A stretch of DNA of 20,820 bases from JACPHB01 sp964495505. GTDB taxonomy: Bacteria > Patescibacteriota > Minisyncoccia > UBA10092. The notes below the pieces were generated by a model. It saw nothing but the letters and a program-made list of their open reading frames with translations. It ran no database searches and was not told the origin of the DNA. Positions within the stretch are counted from its first letter, which is position 1, and each line of letters starts with the position of its first letter. Shown one piece after another: positions 1 through 7,292 of this stretch. Location: contig CAZBVM010000009.1 of assembly GCA_964495505.1 (NCBI GenBank), forward strand, positions 1-20,820. The letters are read 5' to 3'. The position numbers and the translations under genes were made by a program.

Positions 1-53
1 ATAATAGGTTGTTTAATTATAACAAAATAAAACTATTATAGATACAATTTTTA

Positions 54-2411
54 TTATTTGGGTGAAAGCTCTTCCACTATCTTCAATTCTTCCTGGGCTT
101 TGTCGTTTAATCCGAGATTTTGGTACACGAGAACGAGAGATTTATGAATTTCTATATCATTCGGGTCGCCGGCCGAAATAGCCAGATAAAGCAATAAAAG
201 CTCCGGCCACATTTTTAATCGTATATAAGGATTAACCGCCCCTAAAATTTCGTTTTTTGGGGCAAAATTAATTTTTAGGTTTGAATTTTCATTTAAATCG
301 TATTTAAGCCGGCCGTTTAGGAGAACAACGCCATTGTTTACGTACCACATACTCATCGCCCGATTCAGAGAATCAACCGCTTCCCTGTCGTGAACGCCAC
401 TGGCGGTGTAAGCCAAACCCAAATACCAATGGCTTAACTGATAATTGGGAATGGCGGCCGCGGCCCGCTTCATTATTTCTATGCCCCGCTCGTAATTTTT
501 CATTTCGAAAGATAATTGCAGATAGGAAACGTAAACTTCCAGTCGCTTGGGAGAAAGTTCCAGCGCTTTGTCATAAGCCGCGGCCGCCTTGTTTAAAAAT
601 TCTTTCTTTATGGATTCGTTCTGAATCCCTCTTGCCTTAAAAGCATATATTTGCCCCAAATTAAGATAGGTAAACACCAATGGATGGTCTTTAATCTCTT
701 CTTCAAGCTGACTAATGCCGAAATCAATAACTTCTAAGCGGTTTTCTTGTTTAAAATTCATAATATTTTTTGAGAGCCAGGAAATATACTGGCTTCGGAA
801 TTCGGTCGTTCCCAGGGTTTCCGATTTTAAGGCCTCTTTATACAAAAAAAATGATTCTTCAGGGCTAAGCGATTGATCGTTGAAAGCGCGAACAAACCCA
901 TAATTGGCAACCGCCGGTTTAACGCTTGCCTGCCATACTAAAAAAACAGTAAATAGTAAGTAGATGGTAGAAATGGCTAAGATTGTTTGCGGACTGAAAT
1001 TTGTATTTTGTATTTGCCCGCCCGCAACGACTTCGTCGTAGCGAAGTCGGGCGGGGTATTTAGTATTTAGTATTTGTTTCGAATTTAGGATTTCGGATTT
1101 AGAATTTTTTATGAACATTGCAAACCCGATTGTTAAAAACAGCGCGATAAAACTGGCGGGGCTGTCAAAAACAAAAAAACTCTGGACCGCGTAGGCGACC
1201 ATAAGAGATGAAAAAGGCAAAAGCCGTATTTTCTCTCCCTTCGGGAGATCCCCCGTAGGGGGACAAAATGTCCAAAATAACGCGCCGATTAAAAATAGAT
1301 ACCCCAAAAGCCCAATGATGCCGCTCATGGAAGCGTAATCAAGATACGCGTTGTGAGCGCGGTCAAAATTGGTTTCCCGAAGGTTATAGACTCTGGGATT
1401 TAAGTAAGCGTTATGAAGATACACATAATTATTCTGGCCCCATCCTAAGATCGGCCTGGCTTTAAACGCGTTCCAGGCAATGCCCCATTCGGTGAAACGC
1501 TGCTGAACCGTGTCATCTTTAAACGAGGCGTTTACAATGCGATTCAGCTGGTTGTTTTTTTTAATAAAGTCCTTATCGCGCATCGACCAAACAACGCCGT
1601 ATAAAGCAATAGGTATTAAAACAATCACAGCCAATGTCTTTCGGCTTCCGGGTTTTTGCCAAACTTGAATTAACACATAAATTAAAATACCCAAGCCAAA
1701 ACCCAGTAGGGCGCCGCGGCTTGACGCCAAGAAAAGCGTTCCCATATTCAGAAAAAACGCCACCGCCCAGAAATATCGATGTCCGACATCAATAATCCAC
1801 TGATGTCGGACATCGATATTTGAACCTCTCCAAAGATAAAGCGCGAAAAAAGCGGAAAAAATCGCGTAACTTCCTATAAGATCGGCATTGCCAATAGTGC
1901 CGACTTGGCTTCCCGGTAGCCAAACAATGGCTTTTACCGCTTCAACCGGATCGCTGATTGGCCCTATGATATATTGGGTTAAAACGTAGAAAAATTGGAA
2001 AACGCTCACGACAACCGCGACGGCAAAAAAGTTGCGCCATTCTCTTTCGGTTTTTAGAATACCGGAAAGAATTACGGCAAAGGCAAAAAAATGAAACCAG
2101 GCAATTATGCCGGACATTCTTTCGGTGTTGCCCCAAAAACTGCGATACGCGTCAACGCCGGTAAAGCTGGTAATTATTAAAATAATTGTCAGTATAGCCA
2201 GGGCGTATGTTACTAAGTTTAATTTTGGCCGGTAGCGACTGTCTGAAATCGCGAGAATTATGTAAAAAAATAAAATAATTTCTACTATCAGCTGAAAAAT
2301 CCAGATTTTTGGAAAAATAAATGGGAAGAAAAAAGAGCCGCCGATGTAAAGCGGAATAAACAAAATAAAACCAATCCCGAATTTTATTAGTTTTAATAAG
2401 ACATTAGACAT
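54..2411 (-). CDS. O-antigen ligase/Wzy-like polymerase with C-terminal TPR domain
   Basis: Integral membrane protein of 785 aa. About a dozen hydrophobic segments fill residues 5-435, one more lies near 476-495, and a helical repeat region follows (about 555-785). The region RPILGWGQNNY (319-329) followed by DRAHNAYLDYA (350-360) matches the large periplasmic loop and conserved His of the O-antigen ligase/Wzy_C family, which joins lipid-linked glycan units or transfers them to an acceptor. The C-terminus looks like tetratricopeptide repeats (for example 608-625, AAYDKALELSPKRLEVYV) and probably mediates protein contacts. Divergent from the sugar transferase at 2441, with only 29 bp between them. 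No clear Shine-Dalgarno precedes the ATG at 2411. Odd feature: three palindromic DNA elements lie in frame inside the gene and encode hydrophilic stretches at about residues 197-214, 380-394 and 435-472. Polymerase versus ligase cannot be decided from sequence. Confidence 0.88.
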   Translation of the reverse strand: MSNVLLKLIKFGIGFILFIPLYIGGSFFFPFIFPKIWIFQLIVEIILFFYIILAISDSRYRPKLNLVTYALAILTIILIITSFTGVDAYRSFWGNTERMSGIIAWFHFFAFAVILSGILKTEREWRNFFAVAVVVSVFQFFYVLTQYIIGPISDPVEAVKAIVWLPGSQVGTIGNADLIGSYAIFSAFFALYLWRGSNIDVRHQWIIDVGHRYFWAVAFFLNMGTLFLASSRGALLGFGLGILIYVLIQVWQKPGSRKTLAVIVLIPIALYGVVWSMRDKDFIKKNNQLNRIVNASFKDDTVQQRFTEWGIAWNAFKARPILGWGQNNYVYLHNAYLNPRVYNLRETNFDRAHNAYLDYASMSGIIGLLGYLFLIGALFWTFCPPTGDLPKGEKIRLLPFSSLMVAYAVQSFFVFDSPASFIALFLTIGFAMFIKNSKSEILNSKQILNTKYPARLRYDEVVAGGQIQNTNFSPQTILAISTIYLLFTVFLVWQASVKPAVANYGFVRAFNDQSLSPEESFFLYKEALKSETLGTTEFRSQYISWLSKNIMNFKQENRLEVIDFGISQLEEEIKDHPLVFTYLNLGQIYAFKARGIQNESIKKEFLNKAAAAYDKALELSPKRLEVYVSYLQLSFEMKNYERGIEIMKRAAAAIPNYQLSHWYLGLAYTASGVHDREAVDSLNRAMSMWYVNNGVVLLNGRLKYDLNENSNLKINFAPKNEILGAVNPYIRLKMWPELLLLYLAISAGDPNDIEIHKSLVLVYQNLGLNDKAQEELKIVEELSPK
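1003..1107. repeat. In-gene hairpin with flanking A+T-rich short repeats
   Basis: A two-part stem-loop spans 1017-1055. The outer arms are CCCGCCC (1017-1023) and GGGCGGG (1049-1055); the inner arms are GACTTCG (1029-1035) and CGAAGTC (1042-1048) around a 6-nt loop. The right side runs into GCGGGGTATTT (1051-1061). It is flanked by low-complexity TATTTAG-type repeats (1003-1016, 1056-1076, 1081-1107). The block encodes residues about 435-470 of the polymerase, a hydrophilic stretch between two membrane segments. It looks like a repeat inserted in frame. Confidence 0.75.
1234..1273. repeat. Three tandem mini-hairpins inside the polymerase gene
   Basis: Three perfect stems follow each other: TCTCCC/GGGAGA with a TTC loop (1234-1248), CCCCC/GGGGG with a GTA loop (1250-1262), and GGACA/TGTCC with an AAA loop (1261-1273, sharing two bases with the second). 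They encode residues 380-393 of the polymerase, which include PPTGDLPKGE, between two hydrophobic segments. The dense G/C stems contrast with the A+T-rich surroundings, as expected for an inserted element. Confidence 0.7.
1771..1821. repeat. Perfect inverted repeat, 21-bp arms, inside the polymerase gene
   Basis: The arms 1771-1791 and 1801-1821 are exact reverse complements around a 9-nt spacer (1792-1800). Each arm contains the near-palindrome GATGTCCGACATC. The element encodes residues 197-214 of the polymerase, including the paired peptides DVRH and DVGH, in a loop between membrane segments. No coding reason requires such symmetry. Confidence 0.9.
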
Positions 2412-2440
2412 TAGATTAATTTTGTGGGAAAATATCCATT

Positions 2441-3781
2441 ATGTGGCGCAGACGATTAAAGATATTTTTGCTTGTTATAAGCGATGTTTTTATATTATAT
2501 GCCGCCCTGGGAATAACCCTTTTTATACGGTATGCGATTATAGAGCGGGACCTGCCAACGCTTTACAGTTCCGCTCCTCTTCATCTCCTTCCTTTTACCA
2601 TAATTTTCTTTTTCTGGCTAATTATTTTCTGGGCCGCCGGGCTTTACGACATAATAAAGTTAAGAAATGAAGAAGCATTTTATAAAACGCTTCTGACCGC
2701 TTTCGGAATTAACGCCGCCATTACCATTACTTTTTTCTATTTTATACCGTATTTCATAATCACGCCAAAAATAAATCTTTTTATCCACCTGGCGCTTTCT
2801 TTGACACTGCTTTTATTTTCCCGGCAATATTTCAACCGTTGGGCGCGCGAATCCTTAAGAGTGCATCTTGTTTTTCTCGGCGCCAATAGTGAAACAATGG
2901 AGCTTAAAGAATTTTTGTCCGCCAATCCCCAGTTTGGACTTAGAGTTGACGGTATTTTAGCGCCGGATAATTTTGCCGAACTTGAAAATCTTTGGCAAGG
3001 TAAAAAATTTTCACTCATAGTTTCGGCCGAAAAATTTGACCATTCCCAAAAATTGGCGAGTTCGCTTTTCCATTACTTTAAAAAAGGCGTCACTATCAGT
3101 GATTTGGATAAATTTTACGAGAAAATCACTGGCCGGGTGCCCATTTCCATTATCCGAGAGGTTTGGTTTTTAGAAAACATATCGGAAATTGAAAGAGGAT
3201 TTTATGAAACCATCAAAAGAACTTTTGATATAATTTTAGGAATTATTTTCGCAACCATTACTATAATTATTTTTCCCATTGTGGCCATTGGCATTAAGAT
3301 CTCCGATCCGGGCCCGATTTTCTACCGTCAACCGCGCGTTGGGAAAAATGGAAAAATTTTCACCCTTGTTAAATTTCGCTCCCTGCCTGCTGAAAAAAAC
3401 ATTGATAACTTAATGCAGAAGCCAAACGAAGCAACGATAACGCCGTTCGGCCAGTTCTTGCGAAAAAGCCACTGGGATGAGTTGCCGCAGGTTTGGAATA
3501 TCTTAAAAAATGAAATGTCTTTCATTGGGCCGAGGCCAGAAAAACCGGAATTTGTAGAGCAGCTTTCGGCTGAAATTCATTTTTATGAAATGCGAACTCT
3601 TGTTAAGCCGGGAATAGCCGGTTGGGCCCAACTCCATAATCCCAATGCCGGCCCATCTCTTAAAGAAACGTTGGAAAAACTTCAATATGATTTATATTAC
3701 GTAAAAAACCGTTCGTTTTTTTTGGATTTATCAATAATTTTAAAAACTATGCGGATTCTTCTATCCGGCGCCGGAAAATAA
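2441..3781 (+). CDS. Polyprenyl-phosphate sugar-1-phosphate transferase (initiating enzyme)
   Basis: 446 aa with the architecture of the large polyprenyl-phosphate hexose-1-phosphate transferases (WcaJ/WbaP type). About four N-terminal membrane helices (residues 7-33, 49-68, 85-107, 110-126) precede a Rossmann-like middle (141-240, starting VHLVFLGAN), a membrane segment (263-287) and the C-terminal bacterial sugar-transferase domain. Family motifs are present: KRTFDIILG (259-267), DPGPIFYRQPRVG (289-301), KFRSL (311-315), the catalytic DELPQ (346-350), FIGPRPE (361-367) and PGIAGWAQ (390-397). It transfers a sugar-1-phosphate from a nucleotide sugar to undecaprenyl phosphate on the cytoplasmic side, starting repeat-unit assembly. 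HWDELPQ replaces the commoner SLDELPQ. There is no strong Shine-Dalgarno; the ATG at 2441 was chosen because the N-terminus (MWRRR then a hydrophobic helix) fits the family. The sugar specificity is unknown. Confidence 0.93.
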   Translation: MWRRRLKIFLLVISDVFILYAALGITLFIRYAIIERDLPTLYSSAPLHLLPFTIIFFFWLIIFWAAGLYDIIKLRNEEAFYKTLLTAFGINAAITITFFYFIPYFIITPKINLFIHLALSLTLLLFSRQYFNRWARESLRVHLVFLGANSETMELKEFLSANPQFGLRVDGILAPDNFAELENLWQGKKFSLIVSAEKFDHSQKLASSLFHYFKKGVTISDLDKFYEKITGRVPISIIREVWFLENISEIERGFYETIKRTFDIILGIIFATITIIIFPIVAIGIKISDPGPIFYRQPRVGKNGKIFTLVKFRSLPAEKNIDNLMQKPNEATITPFGQFLRKSHWDELPQVWNILKNEMSFIGPRPEKPEFVEQLSAEIHFYEMRTLVKPGIAGWAQLHNPNAGPSLKETLEKLQYDLYYVKNRSFFLDLSIILKTMRILLSGAGK

Positions 3782-3809
3782 ATTTAAAATTCGAATATTA
3801 AACCGATTT

Positions 3810-3847
3810 TACCACCAAAATTCTGCGATCGCAGAATTTTGGTGGTA
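3810..3847. repeat. Perfect 38-bp palindrome between convergent genes
   Basis: The sequence is its own reverse complement over all 38 bp (19-bp arms, no loop), centred on GCGATCGC (3825-3832). It lies 29 bp after the sugar-transferase stop and 36 bp beyond the end of the minus-strand epimerase gene. No T-tract follows on either strand, so it is not a standard terminator; the separate hairpin at 3877-3906 fits that role better. Confidence 0.95.
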
Positions 3848-3876
3848 TTAGCAATAAAATTTCTACTATTAATTTT

Positions 3877-3906
3877 AAAACGCTATATAATTTCATATAG
3901 CGTTTT
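3877..3906. terminator. Probable bidirectional terminator overlapping the epimerase stop
   Basis: A 12-bp stem, AAAACGCTATAT (3877-3888) with ATATAGCGTTTT (3895-3906), encloses a 6-nt loop. The stem ends provide A/T tracts on both strands. It covers the last codons and the TAG stop (3883-3885) of the minus-strand epimerase and can also end plus-strand transcription from the sugar transferase. Confidence 0.65.
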
Positions 3907-4794
3907 TAGTTCGGCAATGCCGCCCTGCAAATCAATTTTTGGTTCCCAACCGAGAAGTTCCTTGGCTTTGGTAATGTCGGTTTCGGTGCGCCGGATGTCG
4001 CCTTGGCGTGGCAATCTATAAATATATTTGCCGCCAATCATTCCCGCGACCTGATTAACGGTATAACTTTTTGTCGATCCGATATTTATCACTTCTCCGC
4101 CGACAATATTTTCCGATTCGGCGGCTAGGATATTGGCTCTTACCACGTCAGCAACATGAACAAACGCGCGGCTTTGTTCCCCATCTCCATAAATGGAAGA
4201 AATGCGGCCTTCGCGAGCATTTTTCAGAAAAATTCCGATTACTGCTGAATAATCGCTCTCGTCCGATTGGCGCGGTCCGTAAACATTAAAATAACGTAAT
4301 GAAACGGTTCTCGGACAGCCGCCCACCCCGGAAAGAAATACACAGTATTTCTCCGCTGAATATTTCTGAAGCGCGTAGGGACTTAACACATCAATCTTCA
4401 TATCCTCTTTAAGAGGAAAGGTTGTTTGATCGCCATAAACAGAAGAAGATGACGAAAAAATCATTCGCTTTATTTTATAACTGGTCGCTAACGCCAGAAC
4501 ATTTAACGTCCCAACATGATTCACCCGGTCCGTCAAATACGGTTCTTTAAATGAAAATGGCACGCGCGGCAAGGCGGCTAGGTGAAACACAATATCGGCT
4601 CCGCGCCAAAACGCCGGTCCCGCGCGCGCGCAGTCAGAAATGTCGCAACGATAAAATTCCGCTTGTCGATTAAGATTTTCAATTCTTCCGGTTGAAAGAT
4701 CGTCAATAACAATAACTTCATCGCCTCTCAAAATCAAATAATCAACCAGATGCGAACCGATGAATCCCGCCCCGCCGGTAACAATCGCGCGCAT
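3883..4794 (-). CDS. NAD-dependent nucleotide-sugar epimerase (GalE/Gne-like extended SDR)
   Basis: 303 aa, typical for the NAD-dependent epimerase/dehydratase family. The NAD-binding TGGAGFIGSH is at residues 6-15, IDDLST at 30-35, HLAALPRVP at 71-79, a serine cluster at 114-118 and the catalytic Y140-K144 in SPYALQK. RYFNVYGPRQ and YGDGEQSRAFVHVADV are the usual C-terminal substrate-domain landmarks. It most resembles UDP-Glc(NAc) 4-epimerases, which supply UDP-Gal(NAc) for the glycan; the exact substrate is inferred. The ATG at 4794 has an AAGGAG Shine-Dalgarno (4803-4808, spacing 8) and a clear promoter. It is transcribed divergently from the flippase. Confidence 0.88.
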   Translation of the reverse strand: MRAIVTGGAGFIGSHLVDYLILRGDEVIVIDDLSTGRIENLNRQAEFYRCDISDCARAGPAFWRGADIVFHLAALPRVPFSFKEPYLTDRVNHVGTLNVLALATSYKIKRMIFSSSSSVYGDQTTFPLKEDMKIDVLSPYALQKYSAEKYCVFLSGVGGCPRTVSLRYFNVYGPRQSDESDYSAVIGIFLKNAREGRISSIYGDGEQSRAFVHVADVVRANILAAESENIVGGEVINIGSTKSYTVNQVAGMIGGKYIYRLPRQGDIRRTETDITKAKELLGWEPKIDLQGGIAELKTLYEII

Positions 4795-4822
4795 CGCCGT
4801 TGCTCCTTTTTGTGTTATAAAA

Positions 4823-4851
4823 TTGTTAAAAAACCAATTTTAATATATTAT
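4823..4851 (+). promoter_or_regulatory. Candidate promoter for the flippase gene
   Basis: TTGTTA (4823-4828) and TATTAT (4846-4851) are separated by 17 bp. Transcription would begin near 4858, giving a leader of about 20 nt without a Shine-Dalgarno before the ATG at 4879. It overlaps the minus-strand promoter of the epimerase. Confidence 0.45.
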
Positions 4852-4872
4852 CAAAAAATCAGCAAATGTCAA
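4845..4872 (-). promoter_or_regulatory. Promoter for the epimerase gene
   Basis: On the minus strand a perfect TTGACA (4867-4872) and TAATAT (4845-4850) are 16 bp apart, in the 84-bp gap between divergent genes and about 50 bp upstream of the epimerase start. Confidence 0.6.
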
Positions 4873-4878
4873 ATTTAA

Positions 4879-6162
4879 ATGCCAAATTTAAAAGAAAAAT
4901 ATTATAAACTGCTGCGATATGGAACAGAACTACTGGGCCTTGACTTGAAATATTTTGTTTCCGGCGGATTTTGGAAAACCGCCGGAACCGTCGTAAGTAA
5001 TATTTTAGCCGCTTTAATGTTGATGGTTTTCGCGAATTTTTTGCCGAAAGAAACTTACGGACTTTATCGCTACATACTTTCGCTTATGGGCATATTGACG
5101 ATGTTCAGCTTAACCGGCATGAATATGGCTGTTACCCAAGCGGTCGCCGCCGGCAATGAAGGCGCTTTAAAAGCATCGGTAAAATATCAGTTTAAATGGA
5201 ACTTTATAATGACGCTGGCGACATGGTCGCTTGCCGTTTATTACTTATGGCAACAAAATACAGACATATCTATCGCTCTTTTTATTTTAGGGCTTGTTAC
5301 TCCCGTTACCTATACTCTTAACACTTATGTCGCTTACCTTGAGGGTAAAAAAGATTTTAAAAATCAAAGCGTCTTTTCGGTTTGGTCAAGCATAATCTAC
5401 GTTGCCGGCATGCTTCCGGCGGTATATTTCGGAAAAGAAATTTTATGGCTTATTGTCGCTTATGCGATAACTTCTTTTATTCCAAATTTAATTTTTTACA
5501 TAAAAACGCTAAAAATTTACAACCCTCCTAACAACGATGCTCCCGAAGCCATTACCTATGGCCGGCATTTAACTTTTTTGAGTTTAATAACTCCGCTAAT
5601 GGGACAGATTGATAATCTTGTTTTGGGACATTTTTGGGGTGTTGGCCAATTAGCCGTTTATTCTTTAGCCCGAGCCATACCCGATAAAATCGGGCCTTTT
5701 GTAAAAGAGGTTATAGACGTTGGATTGCCCAAACTGGCGCCCAAAAGCGTAAAAGAAATAAATAAAACTTATAATAAACGTTTGTTTCAAAGTATTATTA
5801 TGGGCGCGCTGATGGCGGCAGCGTATATTGTAACCGCGCCTTACATTTTTAAATACGTTCTGCCGAAATATTCAGAATCGGTATTTTATTCTCAGGTCCT
5901 GGCTTTAAATTTTATTTTTATAATGCCGACCGGTTATATGGGAACGGTATTTGGATCTAAAAAAATGATTACCCGACCGTTTTTTATTACAATCAGATTC
6001 ATCATGAGTGGTTTTAAAATTCTCTTGTACGTAATATTCGGCATTTATGGAGGAATTTTAGGTTTGGTTTTGGCGCAGGTTATTTATCAGATATCTTCCG
6101 TATTAATCAGCGCTATTTCATGGAAATACGAAATAAAAAAACCGCAGTGGTTTGCGGTTTAA
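4879..6162 (+). CDS. Wzx-like polysaccharide flippase (PST/MATE superfamily)
   Basis: 427 aa and almost entirely hydrophobic, with roughly 12 predicted membrane segments. The N-terminal part (SGGFWKTAGTVVSNILAALM, residues 28-47, then FANFLPKETYGLYRYIL) is typical of polysaccharide transporters that flip undecaprenyl-pyrophosphate-linked repeat units across the membrane. The central FLSLITPLMGQIDNLVLGHF (residues 234-253) is the matching helix of the second half. It belongs functionally with the initiating transferase and the Wzy-like polymerase beside it. The ATG at 4879 lacks a Shine-Dalgarno; an upstream ATG at 4866 is out of frame. The last codons (encoding PQWFAV) lie inside a hairpin that acts as the terminator for the convergent NeuB-like gene. 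Confidence 0.88.
   Translation: MPNLKEKYYKLLRYGTELLGLDLKYFVSGGFWKTAGTVVSNILAALMLMVFANFLPKETYGLYRYILSLMGILTMFSLTGMNMAVTQAVAAGNEGALKASVKYQFKWNFIMTLATWSLAVYYLWQQNTDISIALFILGLVTPVTYTLNTYVAYLEGKKDFKNQSVFSVWSSIIYVAGMLPAVYFGKEILWLIVAYAITSFIPNLIFYIKTLKIYNPPNNDAPEAITYGRHLTFLSLITPLMGQIDNLVLGHFWGVGQLAVYSLARAIPDKIGPFVKEVIDVGLPKLAPKSVKEINKTYNKRLFQSIIMGALMAAAYIVTAPYIFKYVLPKYSESVFYSQVLALNFIFIMPTGYMGTVFGSKKMITRPFFITIRFIMSGFKILLYVIFGIYGGILGLVLAQVIYQISSVLISAISWKYEIKKPQWFAV
6135..6160 (-). terminator. Intrinsic terminator of the NeuB-like gene, inside the flippase 3' end
   Basis: Stem AAACCGCA (6139-6146) with TGCGGTTT (6153-6160), 6-nt loop. On the minus strand the hairpin is followed by seven T (6141-6135), a strong intrinsic terminator 5 bp beyond the NeuB-like stop. 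It is made entirely of flippase codons. On the plus strand the T-run is only three bases, so it would be weaker there. Confidence 0.8.
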
Positions 6163-6164
6163 AA

Positions 6165-7142
6165 TTAAAAATCAATTTTTCGGCGGAGTTTTTCCATAAT
6201 TGGAATTTCGGACGGCAAAACGCGTTTGATGCCGTCGCCCCTGATTGTTTCAAACCTTCTGATTTCATTCACCATTTGTCCGAATGCCTGCGGTTCCAAG
6301 CTGGCTTTATGGTCTGTGCCCGGCATATTCTTGCTTAAAGTAATATGCCTTTCAACAAGGCAAGCGCCCATTGCCGCGGCCGCTACCGACGGCAAGATAC
6401 CGGTTTCGTGGCCGCTATAGCCAATAGGCACGCCGGCAAATTTTCTTTTTAAGGTTTCGATAACAAGAAGGTTAATTTCGTAATCCTTGCAAGGATAATT
6501 AGCAACGCAATACAAAATAATTAAATCTTCACGGCCTAAAATATTTACCGCTTTTTCAATTTGCTCTATCGTACTGCCGCCGGTTGAAAGAATCACCGGC
6601 TTGCCATTTGAACGAACACGCTTCAGAAGGTCGGCGTGAGTTAAGCAAGGCGAAGCGATTTTATGACAAGGAACGTTAAAACCGTTAACAAAGTGAGCCG
6701 AAGGACCGTCCCAAGAAGAAGCAAACCAAGGAATATTTTTTTCGCGGCAATATAAATCAATGATATCATAACACTTTAAATTAAATTCAAGAGCGTGTTT
6801 CAAATCACCGTTGGTCGTATCGCCGCTGTCTCGCCTAAGCCGCTCAATTGAATCTCCCGGCAAAACGTCATCATAACGAATTCCTTCGATAACCATTCTG
6901 CCAAAAGCGTTTTTAATGATACTCGGATCAACTTTTCTTGGTTTGGCAAGTTCTTCTGGTGTGTAAACTATACCCACGGTTCGCTTTTGGAATTTTACGG
7001 CGCTCGCGCCGGCCAGGCAGGCGGCATCAATTAATTGTTTTACAACTTCAATGCTGCCGTTGTGGTTAATGCCTATTTCAGCGACTGTAAAACATGGATT
7101 ACCATCGCCTACCCATTTATCGCCTATTTTAACCGCTCCCAT
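6165..7142 (-). CDS. NeuB-family sialic acid/ulosonate synthase lacking the SAF domain
   Basis: 325 aa with a NeuB TIM barrel, which condenses phosphoenolpyruvate with an amino sugar or other aldose to make a 3-deoxy-2-keto acid. Visible landmarks: AEIGINHNG (21-29, Glu22), VKFQK (49-53, Lys50), KIASP (161-165), ILSTGGSTIEQIEKAV (184-199), CVANYPC (212-218), GYSGHETGI (241-249, metal His245), VERHITLSKNMPGTDHKASL (263-282, metal His266). The chain ends at GDGIKRVLPSEIPIMEKLRRKIDF, just where classical NeuB proteins continue into the C-terminal SAF domain that helps bind N-acetylmannosamine, so the substrate may differ. The stretch about 54-125 is longer than usual. ATG at 7142 has GGAGG (7149-7153) 6 nt upstream and its own promoter; the terminator lies in the neighbouring flippase gene. 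Confidence 0.87.
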   Translation of the reverse strand: MGAVKIGDKWVGDGNPCFTVAEIGINHNGSIEVVKQLIDAACLAGASAVKFQKRTVGIVYTPEELAKPRKVDPSIIKNAFGRMVIEGIRYDDVLPGDSIERLRRDSGDTTNGDLKHALEFNLKCYDIIDLYCREKNIPWFASSWDGPSAHFVNGFNVPCHKIASPCLTHADLLKRVRSNGKPVILSTGGSTIEQIEKAVNILGREDLIILYCVANYPCKDYEINLLVIETLKRKFAGVPIGYSGHETGILPSVAAAAMGACLVERHITLSKNMPGTDHKASLEPQAFGQMVNEIRRFETIRGDGIKRVLPSEIPIMEKLRRKIDF

Positions 7143-7185
7143 TCAGCGCCTCCATTGTTTTAAAATGTAAATGATCTGTGGCGCG

Positions 7186-7215
7186 ACTATACAATATAAA
7201 ACAACGCAAAGTCAA
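7186..7215 (-). promoter_or_regulatory. Promoter of the NeuB-like gene
   Basis: Minus-strand TTGACT (7210-7215) and TATAGT (7186-7191) with an 18-bp spacer; the leader would be about 37 nt and contains the GGAGG site. Confidence 0.6.
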
Positions 7216-7221
7216 CAAAAG

Positions 7222-7247
7222 TTTTAAGCGAGCAGGCGAGCTTAAAA
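7222..7247 (-). terminator. Weak terminator-like inverted repeat
   Basis: TTTTAAGC (7222-7229) and GCTTAAAA (7240-7247) form an 8-bp stem around a 10-nt loop, in the 193-bp gap after the methyltransferase gene and just before the NeuB-like promoter. The T-run after it is broken, so termination is only likely. Confidence 0.4.
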
Positions 7248-7256
7248 GGGTTGCCT

Positions 7257-7292
7257 GAAAATTTTTAGTAGCAAAGCGGGAAAAAAATTTTC
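7257..7292. repeat. A+T-rich inverted repeat in the 7143-7335 gap
   Basis: GAAAATTTTT (7257-7266) and AAAAATTTTC (7283-7292) are exact reverse complements around a 16-nt G+C-richer spacer. No gene is visible in this 193-bp gap on either strand. The function is unknown. Confidence 0.6.

Noticed and set aside
3825..3832. GCGATCGC as evidence for a cyanobacterial HIP1 repeat
   Set aside because: I noticed a single copy, lying within a larger palindrome; HIP1 would be frequent across the window.
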